A stretch of 64,000 nt of DNA from Algoriphagus taiwanensis (lineage in GTDB: Bacteria; Bacteroidota; Bacteroidia; Cytophagales; Cyclobacteriaceae). The notes below the pieces were generated by a model, which did not search any database, had not been told where the DNA came from, and saw nothing but the letters and a program-made list of their open reading frames with translations. Shown in pieces: positions 1 through 9,899 of this stretch. The DNA is taken from positions 429,704 to 493,703 of the forward strand of contig NZ_BTPE01000001.1 in assembly GCF_036245645.1 (NCBI RefSeq), given 5' to 3'. The translations under genes and the position numbers were made by a program. Position 1 is the first letter of the stretch. Every line of letters starts with the position of its first letter.

Positions 1-2603
1 TGGATTTGGTGGAGAAGGAGACTTCCTATCGGTTTTACTTTGACCCTGAGATGGTAGCTGACCTTACAGTGAATCTCTCGGCTAATCAGGACAAACTCGA
101 GGATGTGCTTCGGGTGATTTTTGACAAAACCGGGCTGAGCTTCAGTATTTCCTCTCAAAAGGAGGTGTTTCTTTTCTCCGGAGAAAAGACAGCGGTAGAA
201 TTCCCTTCAGATTACCTCAGCAGAGGCAATGAGGGGGCAGCTTCCTCCCGTCCTATGGATGAGTTTGTACGAAATCGGCGCTATGTGTTAGGCGTGCCGG
301 GCACGGGACAGGAAGCTCGGATAAGCGGGCAAATCACCAGTTTGGAAAATCAAAAACCGATCGAGGGAGCTATTGTGTATGATAAGGCTTCGCTCAGACA
401 GACAATAACTGATCGGGAGGGGAGATATGAATTGCTCCTTCCCAAAGGCGATTTGACCCTTATGATTCAAAATATCGGCGGCTACACCGAGCAGCGCTTG
501 ATTACCCTTCAGGGAAATGATCAACTGGATATTCAGATCGGAGAGGGGATTTTCTCACTGGCCGAGGTGACTGTCCGCTCCGGGGCTCTGACTCAGATAA
601 GTCGTCCGGAAATGGGAGTGCAGGCCCTCAGTGTACAGCAGATGAAAAAGCTCCCTGCTGTACTCGGCGAGGTGGATATCATCCGTGGCATTTTGACCCT
701 TCCCGGAGTCAATACGGCCGGAGAAGCGAGTGTGGGGTTCAATGTTCGTGGAGGTGCTGCAGATCAAAATCTGATTCTTTTGGGCCAAAATACCCTGTTT
801 AACCCTTCCCATCTTTTTGGGTTTTTCTCAGCAGTCAATTCCGATATGGTGGAGGGAGTGGAGCTTTACAAAGCTGGAATCCCGGTAAGCTATGGAGGTC
901 GTCTTTCTTCCGTCCTTCAGGTAACACCCAAAGTCGGGAGAAAAGATCGGATTGGAGGCTCAGGGGGAATTGGTCCGCTTACCAGCCGACTGTCTTTGGA
1001 AGGTCCTATTGGGCAAAAAACAACGTTCACCTTGGGTACCCGACTTACCTATTCGGATTGGCTTTTGGATTATTTGGAAGAGCGGGCGGATTTGGGAGCC
1101 AGCCGGGCTTTTTTTGGAGATTTGAATGGGTCTATCCAGCATGAGATTGGAGAAAAGGATCGACTAACCCTCTCAGGTTACCTGAGTCGGGATGAGTTTC
1201 AGTTTGACCCGGACACGGTCTATCGGTATTCCAATCAGAATTTTTCCCTGACTTGGACTCATTATTTCAATGATGAATTGGAGGCGGATTTCTCGATAGG
1301 GCAAGATGGATACTCATTTGAGGTGGAAGGGCAAGACAATCCACCCAATGCCTACCTATACCGATTCGATATTCTTCAGCGCTTTTTGAAGGCGCAGTTT
1401 AGACAGGAAAAAGGAGACCGTCACATCCTTACTTATGGATTCCATGGGATTCATTACCGACTCAATCCGGGGACTCTAAACCCGCTGGGAACTGAAAGCA
1501 TCGTGATTCCGGATGAACTTCCAGAGGAACAAGGATTGGAGCTTTCTGCATTTTTGGGAGACGAGTTTGAAATCAACGAGCAGTGGACAGTCAGTGGGGG
1601 AGTGCGTCTGAATTGGTTTGGGTTTATGGGGCCACAGGTTTTGCCTACTTATGCAGAAGGTGCCCCCTACCTGCCAGAAAATATCACCGGAGAAGAGAAC
1701 TACTCCTCAGGTGAGTTGATCCAAAGTTATTTTGGGCCCGAATTCCGTATTTCTGCCCGATATGCTCTGAATAATTGGTCTTCTTTGAAAGCTGGAGTAA
1801 ACTCCATGCGGCAGAATATTCATTTGCTGAGTAATTCCTCCGTAATCACTCCTACGGATACCTGGAAGCTCAGTGACGCATTTCTTGCGCCCCAGCGTGG
1901 GATTCAGTATGCCTTGGGCTATTTCCGAAATATGAACAACAATACGCTGGAGTTTTCAGCAGAGGTGTACTATCGATCCATGCAGAACCTGCTGGATTAC
2001 CGCTCCGGAGCGACTATCGTCCTCAATGAGCGGATCGAGCAGGATGTCTTGGTGACTCAGGGACAAGCTTATGGATTGGAGCTTTTTCTAAAGAAAAGCA
2101 CGGGAAAGCTCAATGGTTCTCTTGCTTATACCTACAGCCGGTCGCTCCTGAGGACGGATCCGAGCGAGCGAAAAGAGCAGATCAATCGTGCTGAGTGGTA
2201 CCCTAGTAATTTTGACCAGCCTCACAATGCCAATTTGGTACTGAACTATGAGCTCAGCAAAAGGGTAAATACCACCTTGGCGGGAAAATACAGTACCGGA
2301 AGACCGGTGACCTTGCCCATTTCCAAGTTTGAATATGGAGGTTCTGAGCGGGTTTATTTTGGAGACCGGAATTCCTTCCGAGTGCCTGATTACTTCCGGT
2401 TAGACCTTTCGATCAACTTTGAAGGAAACCACAAAGTAAATAAGGTAGCGCATGGATCTTGGTCCCTCGGGGTGTATAATATTCTCGGTAGGGACAATGC
2501 CTACTCAGTGTATTACGTGCCCGAGGGAGGATCCCTTCAGGGGTATCAATTGGCCATTTTTGCGGAGCCCATTCCATTCATTACCTATAATTTCCGATTT
2601 TGA
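1..2603 (+). CDS. TonB-dependent outer-membrane receptor, 5' end cut by the window
   Basis: Outer-membrane beta-barrel receptor that imports a ligand using TonB energy; the ligand cannot be told from sequence. The frame is open to the left edge, so the true start and signal peptide lie outside. Counting from the TTG at 6, residues 1-60 look like the end of an STN domain, about 105-180 a carboxypeptidase-like regulatory domain (from RISGQITSLENQKPIEGA), about 205-310 the plug (NVRGG; VELYKAGIPVSYGGRLSSV), and the rest the barrel, ending in an aromatic residue (YNFRF) as barrels do. It is followed with a one-base overlap (TGATG) by a DUF4249 lipoprotein, a pairing common in Bacteroidota, so the two are probably one operon. 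Confidence 0.93.
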   Translation, partial: DLVEKETSYRFYFDPEMVADLTVNLSANQDKLEDVLRVIFDKTGLSFSISSQKEVFLFSGEKTAVEFPSDYLSRGNEGAASSRPMDEFVRNRRYVLGVPGTGQEARISGQITSLENQKPIEGAIVYDKASLRQTITDREGRYELLLPKGDLTLMIQNIGGYTEQRLITLQGNDQLDIQIGEGIFSLAEVTVRSGALTQISRPEMGVQALSVQQMKKLPAVLGEVDIIRGILTLPGVNTAGEASVGFNVRGGAADQNLILLGQNTLFNPSHLFGFFSAVNSDMVEGVELYKAGIPVSYGGRLSSVLQVTPKVGRKDRIGGSGGIGPLTSRLSLEGPIGQKTTFTLGTRLTYSDWLLDYLEERADLGASRAFFGDLNGSIQHEIGEKDRLTLSGYLSRDEFQFDPDTVYRYSNQNFSLTWTHYFNDELEADFSIGQDGYSFEVEGQDNPPNAYLYRFDILQRFLKAQFRQEKGDRHILTYGFHGIHYRLNPGTLNPLGTESIVIPDELPEEQGLELSAFLGDEFEINEQWTVSGGVRLNWFGFMGPQVLPTYAEGAPYLPENITGEENYSSGELIQSYFGPEFRISARYALNNWSSLKAGVNSMRQNIHLLSNSSVITPTDTWKLSDAFLAPQRGIQYALGYFRNMNNNTLEFSAEVYYRSMQNLLDYRSGATIVLNERIEQDVLVTQGQAYGLELFLKKSTGKLNGSLAYTYSRSLLRTDPSERKEQINRAEWYPSNFDQPHNANLVLNYELSKRVNTTLAGKYSTGRPVTLPISKFEYGGSERVYFGDRNSFRVPDYFRLDLSINFEGNHKVNKVAHGSWSLGVYNILGRDNAYSVYYVPEGGSLQGYQLAIFAEPIPFITYNFRF

Positions 2604-3751
2604 TGAAGATGCTGCTTAGACTTTTTGTGGTGATTACCTTGGGGATGACGTCTTGCAGGATTCCTTTTGACCCTGAGGTGCCGGATACCTTTGCGGATGT
2701 CCTGATAGTTGAGGGGTATCTCGATTCGGAAGGCAAACCCAGCCAACTCCGACTTAGCAAAACAGTTCCCTTGAGCGCAGATACTTCCTCGATCCCTGAG
2801 ACCAATGCTCAGGTGTTTTTGACGGCCTTTTCAGGAGAAAACTACCCCTTGACAGAAATTGAGCCTGGAGTTTACCTTTTTCAAGCCGATGTGCCAGAGG
2901 AGGGTACCTACACCCTGGAAATTCAACTAGCAAATGGAGATCGATATCAATCTCAACCCATCAGGCCTATTTTGACTCCGGAAATCATCGATGTGGGCTA
3001 CAACCGAAATGAAGAAGGAGTGGAAGTCTTTGTATCCACCAAAGGGGATGAAAATGCCGATGATTTTCTCTGGACTTTTGAGGAAACCTGGATTTATCGA
3101 CCAAGGATCAGGACCACCTATATCTACGACCCCGAATTGGGAGATGTGAGATTTCGGACTGAGGCTGAGCAGATTTCTCTTTGTTTCAAAACAGAATCCA
3201 GCCCGGATATTTTATTGGAAACGAGCTCAAGATTTCAGGATCAAGTCGTTTTTCAAAAGACCATCACCCAAATCCCTGAGGGGGACGAGCGAATCATGGA
3301 GCGCTATAGCATTTTGATTGCTCAAAAGGCAATTTCTGAGGATGCGGTTCAGTTTTGGGATATTCTAAAAAAGAATACCGAGGATATCGGGTCTATTTTT
3401 AGCCCACTTCCTTCTCAAATCACCGGAAATATCAGAAGCTTGGATGACGAGAGTCGTCCTGTGGTGGGGCAAGTCAGCATGGGAGTGGTTCAGGAAATCC
3501 GACTTTATGTGGACTTTGTCGATGTGCTTCCCTGGCCTTATATCGATCCTCAGTTTAATGACTGTGTGATCGGATTGGACGAGGTGAGAATCCCCGACTA
3601 TTCTGCAATTTTTGGAAGTGGATTTACTCTTCCGGCTCGGGAATTATTAGTAGGGACGTCCATCGTGGGCTATTACCCCACTGATCGAAGATGTGCAGAC
3701 TGCACCCTATATGCATCACCGGTTAGACCTGATTTTTGGGAAGATGAATAA
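2603..3751 (+). CDS. DUF4249 family lipoprotein, partner of the TonB receptor
   Basis: Predicted outer-membrane lipoprotein of 382 residues. A signal peptide (MKMLLRLFVVITLGMTSC) puts a lipid-attachment cysteine at residue 18. The following FDPEVPDTFADVLIVEGYL and an early beta-rich region (LRLSKTVPLS) match my recollection of DUF4249 proteins, which are found next to TonB receptors in Bacteroidota. A role as surface accessory or ligand-binding lid is inference by analogy with SusD. The ATG at 2603 overlaps the receptor stop by one base; the TTG at 2600 is a less likely start. The 3' end overlaps the next gene by eight bases. Confidence 0.85.
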   Translation: MKMLLRLFVVITLGMTSCRIPFDPEVPDTFADVLIVEGYLDSEGKPSQLRLSKTVPLSADTSSIPETNAQVFLTAFSGENYPLTEIEPGVYLFQADVPEEGTYTLEIQLANGDRYQSQPIRPILTPEIIDVGYNRNEEGVEVFVSTKGDENADDFLWTFEETWIYRPRIRTTYIYDPELGDVRFRTEAEQISLCFKTESSPDILLETSSRFQDQVVFQKTITQIPEGDERIMERYSILIAQKAISEDAVQFWDILKKNTEDIGSIFSPLPSQITGNIRSLDDESRPVVGQVSMGVVQEIRLYVDFVDVLPWPYIDPQFNDCVIGLDEVRIPDYSAIFGSGFTLPARELLVGTSIVGYYPTDRRCADCTLYASPVRPDFWEDE

Positions 3752-5369
3752 CGCCAAGTTGAAAAAAATGATCGCCTCTTTTCCCCTGAAAAGCTCCTTG
3801 ATGGCTTTGCTGATTTTGCTATTCTCAGTAAATCCAGGCTGGGCAAGGCAGGCTTCTGAGGGGATTGAGCAGGTGTCTTTTTCCATTCCCAAAACCCTCT
3901 ATTTTACAGGAGAGAAAATCTGGCTGGAAGCAAAAGTGGAAATGCAGGACCGCGTCAGCCCATCGCAGGTATTGTATGCCGAGCTGGTTGATGCCAACTC
4001 CAATTCCATGGATTATGTGAAAATCCCCCTGCAAAAAGGCAAGGCCTTGAATTATTTTTCCATCCATTCGAAGATTCCATCCGGGAATTATCTCCTTCGA
4101 GTCTATACCCGAATCAGTCCCTATCTCAATTTGGAAGCAGGAATAGCCCAGCAGCTAATCACGATCATCAATCCCACTGTGCCACCTGCCCCTCAATCGG
4201 CAATTGGGGACCAGCGACCAAGTCTTCCTCAAGAGGCCTTTCAGGCAAAAAAGTCCAGCCCTATTCCTGATTCAGCGATCGGATGGGACAGGTCCGCCTC
4301 TTCCTTTGGGATTTCCATTGCCAATCCTTTTCTGCCTGAGGAGCAAAAGCAGCTTTCCTCCAGCCTAATCTATCAACCCATAGAAAGCCAAATGCTCTTA
4401 CCTGAGCTTTTTGGTCATATTGTGGAGGTGAGAGTGCCAAATTCTCTGGCCGAGTCCACCTACTTCCTTTCTGTGCACGGGAGCCAAAGCGCGCTGTTCA
4501 CTGATATTCCGGACCAGGAAGGCAGGTTGCTTTTTGATATTGGAGGATTGAAGCATTGGGACCGAATGATCATTCAGCTCGAAAACGGAGAGGAAATGCC
4601 CGGAATCGAGGTGGTTCCTCCTCTGATCAAAACCAGATTTAAGGAAGGATTCTCCATTCCTCCTTTGGTGCTGAAGGAGGGTGATTTACCTTATTTGGAA
4701 AAGCTGCTCAAAGCCTCTATTGTAGAGGCCAACTACCAAACCCAATTCATCGATGACTCGCTGAAAGTGGTGACAGGCTTTGTGGCGGATTACACCTATC
4801 GATTGGATGATTACACCCGGTTTGAAGAAGTAGAGACGGTATTGCGGGAATATGTTCCCTCGGTTTTTGTCCGAACGGAGCAAAGGAAAAAGGTATTCCG
4901 ACTCTTGGATAATCCGGGAAATAAGGTTTTTGAATCCAATCCTCTCATCCTAGTCGATGCTATGCCGGTATTTGATTCGGATCTTTTGGCCCAGTTTAAT
5001 CCCAAGTATTTTTCCAAATTGGAGGTGCTAAACCGGGAGTTTTTTCTGAATGAACGCACTTATGCCGGAGTGTTAAGCTTCAGCAGCTACCAAAACGACC
5101 TAGGTCTATTCCCCTTGGCCAACAATGCCCGGTTTTTTGATTATTTCGGGTTACAGCCTTTGATTGGTTTGGACAAAGGACAGTTTTCAAAACCTGCCGA
5201 AAACAGACGCTACCCCGACTGGAGGACAGTTCTTTATTGGTCTAGCTCTTCACCCCTTCCTGCTTCCATCGCTGCTCCGGATTGGGAGGGGCTGTTTTTG
5301 ATTTGGAAAAAAATCCCTGCAAATGATGGGACTGAGCGGGTAGAGCGGACCTATTTTCGAGTCAATTGA
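3744..5369 (+). CDS. Secreted MG2-like protein, third gene of the receptor operon
   Basis: Exported protein of 541 residues with a signal peptide at about 15-36 (LMALLILLFSVNPGWARQA). Residues about 45-135 resemble the macroglobulin MG2 fold seen in Bacteroidota receptor loci: FTGEKIWLEAKV, then YAELVDANSNSMDYVKIPL, then PSGNYLLRVYTR. The rest has no domain I recognise. I chose the ATG at 3744, which overlaps the DUF4249 gene by eight bases; an upstream in-frame TTG at 3693 would place the signal peptide too far in. Operon position suggests it works with the TonB receptor at the cell surface or in the periplasm. It ends seven bases before the convergent MscS gene, with no clear hairpin between. 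Confidence 0.8.
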   Translation: MNNAKLKKMIASFPLKSSLMALLILLFSVNPGWARQASEGIEQVSFSIPKTLYFTGEKIWLEAKVEMQDRVSPSQVLYAELVDANSNSMDYVKIPLQKGKALNYFSIHSKIPSGNYLLRVYTRISPYLNLEAGIAQQLITIINPTVPPAPQSAIGDQRPSLPQEAFQAKKSSPIPDSAIGWDRSASSFGISIANPFLPEEQKQLSSSLIYQPIESQMLLPELFGHIVEVRVPNSLAESTYFLSVHGSQSALFTDIPDQEGRLLFDIGGLKHWDRMIIQLENGEEMPGIEVVPPLIKTRFKEGFSIPPLVLKEGDLPYLEKLLKASIVEANYQTQFIDDSLKVVTGFVADYTYRLDDYTRFEEVETVLREYVPSVFVRTEQRKKVFRLLDNPGNKVFESNPLILVDAMPVFDSDLLAQFNPKYFSKLEVLNREFFLNERTYAGVLSFSSYQNDLGLFPLANNARFFDYFGLQPLIGLDKGQFSKPAENRRYPDWRTVLYWSSSSPLPASIAAPDWEGLFLIWKKIPANDGTERVERTYFRVN

Positions 5370-5376
5370 TGACTAC

Positions 5377-7035
5377 TTAGTCTGCCTTTCTTCCCAATTC
5401 CTCCTTCAAAAACCGATTCAACTTGGCTTCGTAAGCTAGGGCTTCCGGGTACTCCGGAATCATTCCTTTTTTCTCCGGAAAGCTCTCCATATGCAAGGTC
5501 TGAGTTGGGAAAGCAAAGCGGACTCCAAGGGAATTGGCCAGTTTTACGATCTGAATAAGCACTTCGTGCCTCGCTTTGAGCTCATCAGGCCATGCTGGTA
5601 CCTCAAAGAAGATGTAGAACATGATGTCCTGACTGTAGGCTGAAAGGTTGTTGAAAAAGATGTTGTAATAATCCTTTCGGGTATCTGGATGGGAAAGCAC
5701 GATTTCCCTGAGGCCTTCTACAAACTTCTCGATCAATTCGGGGGGAGTGTCATACGTGATGGTCAGAGTAGTGAAAAAGCGCCTGTATTTTCTCAAGCCA
5801 TGATTATCCACTACCGAATCGGCAATTTTTCCATTGGGTACATACATGACCGAATTTCTGAAAGTCCGAATACGGGTAGAGCGGAATCCCACCTCTTCCA
5901 CCGTACCATCAATATCCCCTGAGGTCACCCAATCCCCTACTTGGAAAGGCTTGTCGATGAAAATCATCACCGAGCCAAAGAAATTTTTGATCGTATCCTG
6001 TGCTGCCAAAGCAATGGCCACACCCCCGATAGACAAACCGGTCAAGAAAGGAATGATGTCAAAGTTCAATCCATCTCTGAGGATGAAAAGTGTACCAACC
6101 AGAATCACCAGCGCTTTCAGCGTCTTCCGAATCAAGGGGACAAGCTGATCATCCAGAGTAGATTCTGTTTTGGTGGCCAAGTGCTGGAAATACGCCGCTA
6201 CCACGTCTACGATTTTGTAGAAAATCACGGTGATCAGGAAGGGCTTCAGCGTATTGAAGACAATTATCACCCAACTCCAAATCTCCGCAGGCAGCTGGAG
6301 AACCCGCACAAAGAGGGAAAGCAAAACCACGATCAGATAAAAACTGGTGATTTTCGCAATCGGGAGCAGGTAGTTTTCACCGATATAGCCATAGCCCAGC
6401 CTTTTCAATAGGTAAATCAGCCCTCTGTCCACCAAAAAGGTGAATACCAAATGAGCCAAAAAGGTGAGAATGATCAGCAAGAATAGACCTGCCAGTTGCC
6501 AGGTCTGCAGGCCGAGGTATTCATCAGTTCCGATTTTGGGCAGAATATTGAGCAGCTGATCCGTCCCAAATGGGTAGGTTTCGTCATGAAGTCGCTCGAT
6601 TCGGGAAACCGAAAAAGCGGAGAATTTCCATTGTTTCCCTTTTTTCTCAAGATAGATGCTTGGAACTTTTGCAGCATCGAAATAGAACCTGGGCTCTCCT
6701 CCTGCAGTCGAGTCCACATAGACTGGATCATTGGGGATTTCACTGGTGCGGATAATCACCCCTTTTCCCTCCAAAACCTGCTTGAGCTTGATTGCCAAGT
6801 CCTCCGGATCTCCCTCTACTCCTCGAATGTCCAGAGTTTTAGCAGCTAAATCGGGCTGAAAATGGTTTTTCTCCAGATTGAAAAAGAAAGTCAAGGTTGT
6901 ATGATAAGGAGTGGTCAGGTTGACCTCCTCGGAGAGTTCCTCTACCTGCTGCTCATCTACAATAAGTTGGGCAAAGGTCGAGGTGAAAGTAAAAAAGAGA
7001 AGGGAAAAGAATAGAAAGTATCGGGGACGCTTCAT
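5377..7035 (-). CDS. MscS-family mechanosensitive ion channel
   Basis: Inner-membrane channel of 552 residues. It has a cleavable signal peptide (ending STFAQ), a periplasmic domain to about residue 170, then four or five membrane segments. The MscS pore and beta-domain signature is clear: FLTGLSIGGVAIALAAQDT (pore helix), then FIDKPFQVGDWV, GTVEEVGFRSTRIRTFRNS and YVPNGK. It is longer than E. coli MscS (286 aa), like other Bacteroidota members with an extra N-terminal domain. Family members release solutes on hypo-osmotic shock or sense membrane tension; which applies here is unknown. The gene stands alone, convergent with the receptor operon. Confidence 0.93.
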   Translation of the reverse strand: MKRPRYFLFFSLLFFTFTSTFAQLIVDEQQVEELSEEVNLTTPYHTTLTFFFNLEKNHFQPDLAAKTLDIRGVEGDPEDLAIKLKQVLEGKGVIIRTSEIPNDPVYVDSTAGGEPRFYFDAAKVPSIYLEKKGKQWKFSAFSVSRIERLHDETYPFGTDQLLNILPKIGTDEYLGLQTWQLAGLFLLIILTFLAHLVFTFLVDRGLIYLLKRLGYGYIGENYLLPIAKITSFYLIVVLLSLFVRVLQLPAEIWSWVIIVFNTLKPFLITVIFYKIVDVVAAYFQHLATKTESTLDDQLVPLIRKTLKALVILVGTLFILRDGLNFDIIPFLTGLSIGGVAIALAAQDTIKNFFGSVMIFIDKPFQVGDWVTSGDIDGTVEEVGFRSTRIRTFRNSVMYVPNGKIADSVVDNHGLRKYRRFFTTLTITYDTPPELIEKFVEGLREIVLSHPDTRKDYYNIFFNNLSAYSQDIMFYIFFEVPAWPDELKARHEVLIQIVKLANSLGVRFAFPTQTLHMESFPEKKGMIPEYPEALAYEAKLNRFLKEELGRKAD

Positions 7036-7099
7036 TTCAGTCGGTTGAATGAGGCCGCAAGTTACGCAATCCCGATAGTCTGCCCAAAATCCCCGCGGA

Positions 7100-9799
7100 T
7101 CAATCCGGCATCAGGTACTGAAAGGTGCTCTTTCCCGAGCGGGTATAGATGGAATATTGACCTTCTGAGACACTATGCAAAATCTGGATCGCCCCTTCAC
7201 TTTCTAAAGGAGGCTGAGTCAAAAGTGTGCCTTGAAGATCATATAAATAGCCAAATCCCTGCTCAGGATCTGTGACTGCCAGAAGCCTTCGGCTAGCCCC
7301 GAAATCGAAAAATCTAAAGATCAATCGCTCTCCGGCCAAGGGCAAACTGAATAGTTGCTTTTCCTCGGCATCCAAAATCAGAGTTTTGTTGAATTGGCGG
7401 ACCAGAATCAGGTAAGTCATTTCGGACTGATCGGATAGCAATTCAAATCGGTCATCCCGATTGTCCTTAATCAATTGGTTGCGGTAATTGATCTCTCCTG
7501 AGAAGCCTGCACGAATCAGTTCTCCAGATTGGGAAATGCCCTGAATCTGAAATGGGGTTCTGTCTTTGGTGAGGGCTAATGCCGTGCTGATTTCTGCTCC
7601 GAAATCGATAGGTCCTCCGGCTTGCTTTTCCCCACGTCGGTTGAGCAGGTGAAGTTTTCCGGATTTACCCTGCGCCACCATGTAGTCACCCATGCCGGGT
7701 ACTCGGACGTGTTCCGGTGCTTTGAGCAGGGGGTCTTTTAGAGCTAGCGGATTCCAGCCATCCAGCTTTTGTCCGGATCGGTCTGTCAGCCAAAGGTTAC
7801 CATTCGCTGTAGCAAGGAAATAGCGATAGTCCTTCGAGTTGTCGTAATCGACCAGATTGAGATGGGTTATCTTCTCATTTTTGAGGGAAAAAGGGAAGCC
7901 GGGAAGTGAATTGCCTAGCCTGTCTATACCATGCACTTGATCTGCTGTCGCAAAAAGCAATTGGAGCTTTCCGTTTTTGTAGTAGTCGATTTGGAAAACT
8001 TCTGAAATGATAGGGCCTGATAGCTCTTTGGTAAACACAGTTTGACCTGCTGAATTGACCAGAAAAAGCGTGTTTTGCTCATCCTGAAGGACCAAATCTT
8101 GGGTTTTGTCATTGAAGTTGAGAACAGCACGTGGACCAAAAATCAGCGGATTGCTGAAAGTGATTTCCTGGTTAGGGGCTAAGACTAGAGTTGGATTGGT
8201 GATTTTTTCCTTTGGACCTTCACTTTCAAATGGGATCAGGATTGTAGCTTCTTTTTTGCCAGAATACTCATTGATTCGGAAAGTCAGGTAAGGAAAAGAA
8301 CGGAATACTGAGCCATATTTCTGTAGAAAAGTACTCCAGGAAGGATTGGCTTCCTTTGTCCATTGATTCCAGATTTTTGGAAGGAAAAAGGTTTTGCTGT
8401 AGCCGGCAGCAGGTGAAATAGACTTTGGGCTAGGGTCATTGGCCTTGGCTTTGTTCCAAGTATTGCCTAGATAGAAATCATCCAGAAACATCTTCATCCC
8501 CGCGGCAGAGTTAGCCACAACCAGAATTTCTCCTAAAAGGGTCAGGTGAGATTGGGGGAATCCCCAAAACTTACCGTTGAACAAGTGGGCAGGGAACTCC
8601 TCTTCGGGGAAAAACAGGATTTCATTGTCCCGGTAGAAATCGCGGGAAAGACCCTCAGCTTCATTTCGGAATTCTTGGAGAAAGGCCCAGGTTTGTTCCG
8701 GATTGGTGGTTTTGGCCAATAGAATTTGATTGTTCCGTTGGTTGCCCAAGTTTTCGAGCTTAAGTAGGTATTGCTCTCCGGTAAAATTGTCCAGAAAACC
8801 TCTGTCCAGAAGTTTAGCCTGAAACTCCCCACTCAAGGTAGACTTCGGGACAAAGGATCTATTTTGGAGCTTTTGAGCCTGAAAAATATCCGGAACATTG
8901 ATTTGGGTCAGTGCGAGAGTATTGTTGGATATCAGTTTTTCAAAATCCGGGAAACTGGCCCTGACTGATGGAAGAAACTGTACTTCATTTTCGAGGGAAA
9001 CAGGTCCTTTGAGCTGAATTTGATTTTCTTCCAAAGTCATATTCAATGCTACGGCATAGCTTTGACTGCTCAGTTCACGGATAAATCCATTTTCCCGTTC
9101 GGAACTGATACCGGATAGGAGTCGCGAGGTTCCCTTGGAGGTCAAAATCAACCGTCCCAACCCAGAAGCTGGGGAGGAATTGGGGTCAAGTGTAGTGGAA
9201 AGGTTGGGCTGAGTAGGGTCTAGAAATAGCCGGATGGCTTCCTCAATCAGGAATGAAGTGGAGGAAATAAGCAGTACATTACCCAGCGTGGTCATTGTCC
9301 ACTTGGGATTGTTGGAGGAGTCAATAAACTCCAAAATGGGCTGATCGCTGTATTTTCGGGATTTAAATTGACCTTTTTCTGCCAATTGAGATCGAAAATC
9401 CTCTAAAAATTCAATGGCAGATTGATTCCCAAAGTTGAGGGCATACAGCAAGTCAAAGCTGTCAATGCCTGTGGAGTGATAGCTGATGGTGACTTGTTTG
9501 TTTCTAAGAGCTTTGGTCACCAGTCCCGCATTACCGGTCAGGCTGTCCAAAGTGACCAACTGGTCTGCCAGGCTTTCCATTGCCGGAAGCTGGGAAAGCA
9601 AATTCCAAACAGGATGAGAAACCAACTCATTCCAGGATTGATCCGCTGAATTGGTCTCCAAGGTGAATGCAGCTTCACTGGAAATCAGCTCCAGATTGTT
9701 GATAGATCGGGAGGAAAAGTAGGTTTGGTAAAGTGTATATCCACCCCATCCCATAGCGAGTAGGGCAATCAGGACCAGAAGACTTTTCCAGATTTTCAC
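7100..9799 (-). CDS. Large membrane-anchored protein of unknown function with C-terminal propeller-like region
   Basis: 899 residues. One N-terminal hydrophobic segment (LLVLIALLAMGWGGYTLY, about residues 6-23) looks like an uncleaved anchor. Residues about 30-530 are a soluble region that may be DUF3352-like (weak recollection). Residues about 550-899 contain repeated short beta motifs resembling propeller blades, such as HGIDRLGNSLPGFPFSL, WLTDRSGQKLDGWNPL and HLLNRRGEKQAGGPIDFG. I do not recognise a catalytic motif. It lies 64 bases from the MscS start and 100 bases downstream of mdh, but the mdh terminator separates it from mdh. Function unknown; a cell-envelope role is likely from topology. 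Confidence 0.75.
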   Translation of the reverse strand: MKIWKSLLVLIALLAMGWGGYTLYQTYFSSRSINNLELISSEAAFTLETNSADQSWNELVSHPVWNLLSQLPAMESLADQLVTLDSLTGNAGLVTKALRNKQVTISYHSTGIDSFDLLYALNFGNQSAIEFLEDFRSQLAEKGQFKSRKYSDQPILEFIDSSNNPKWTMTTLGNVLLISSTSFLIEEAIRLFLDPTQPNLSTTLDPNSSPASGLGRLILTSKGTSRLLSGISSERENGFIRELSSQSYAVALNMTLEENQIQLKGPVSLENEVQFLPSVRASFPDFEKLISNNTLALTQINVPDIFQAQKLQNRSFVPKSTLSGEFQAKLLDRGFLDNFTGEQYLLKLENLGNQRNNQILLAKTTNPEQTWAFLQEFRNEAEGLSRDFYRDNEILFFPEEEFPAHLFNGKFWGFPQSHLTLLGEILVVANSAAGMKMFLDDFYLGNTWNKAKANDPSPKSISPAAGYSKTFFLPKIWNQWTKEANPSWSTFLQKYGSVFRSFPYLTFRINEYSGKKEATILIPFESEGPKEKITNPTLVLAPNQEITFSNPLIFGPRAVLNFNDKTQDLVLQDEQNTLFLVNSAGQTVFTKELSGPIISEVFQIDYYKNGKLQLLFATADQVHGIDRLGNSLPGFPFSLKNEKITHLNLVDYDNSKDYRYFLATANGNLWLTDRSGQKLDGWNPLALKDPLLKAPEHVRVPGMGDYMVAQGKSGKLHLLNRRGEKQAGGPIDFGAEISTALALTKDRTPFQIQGISQSGELIRAGFSGEINYRNQLIKDNRDDRFELLSDQSEMTYLILVRQFNKTLILDAEEKQLFSLPLAGERLIFRFFDFGASRRLLAVTDPEQGFGYLYDLQGTLLTQPPLESEGAIQILHSVSEGQYSIYTRSGKSTFQYLMPD

Positions 9800-9833
9800 T
9801 GATAAATTTTGGGTGAATAGAATTCGAGTTTAC

Positions 9834-9879
9834 AAAAAAGACCCAAGAATTCCCCATCAAGGAGCATATTCTTGGGTCT
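9834..9879 (-). terminator. Intrinsic terminator of mdh
   Basis: Perfect 12-bp stem (AGACCCAAGAAT at 9839-9850 with ATTCTTGGGTCT at 9868-9879), 17-nt loop, and a run of six T on the minus strand (9834-9839). It starts about 20 bases past the mdh stop. Confidence 0.88.
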
Positions 9880-9899
9880 GATTTTAATCAGAAAGCAGA

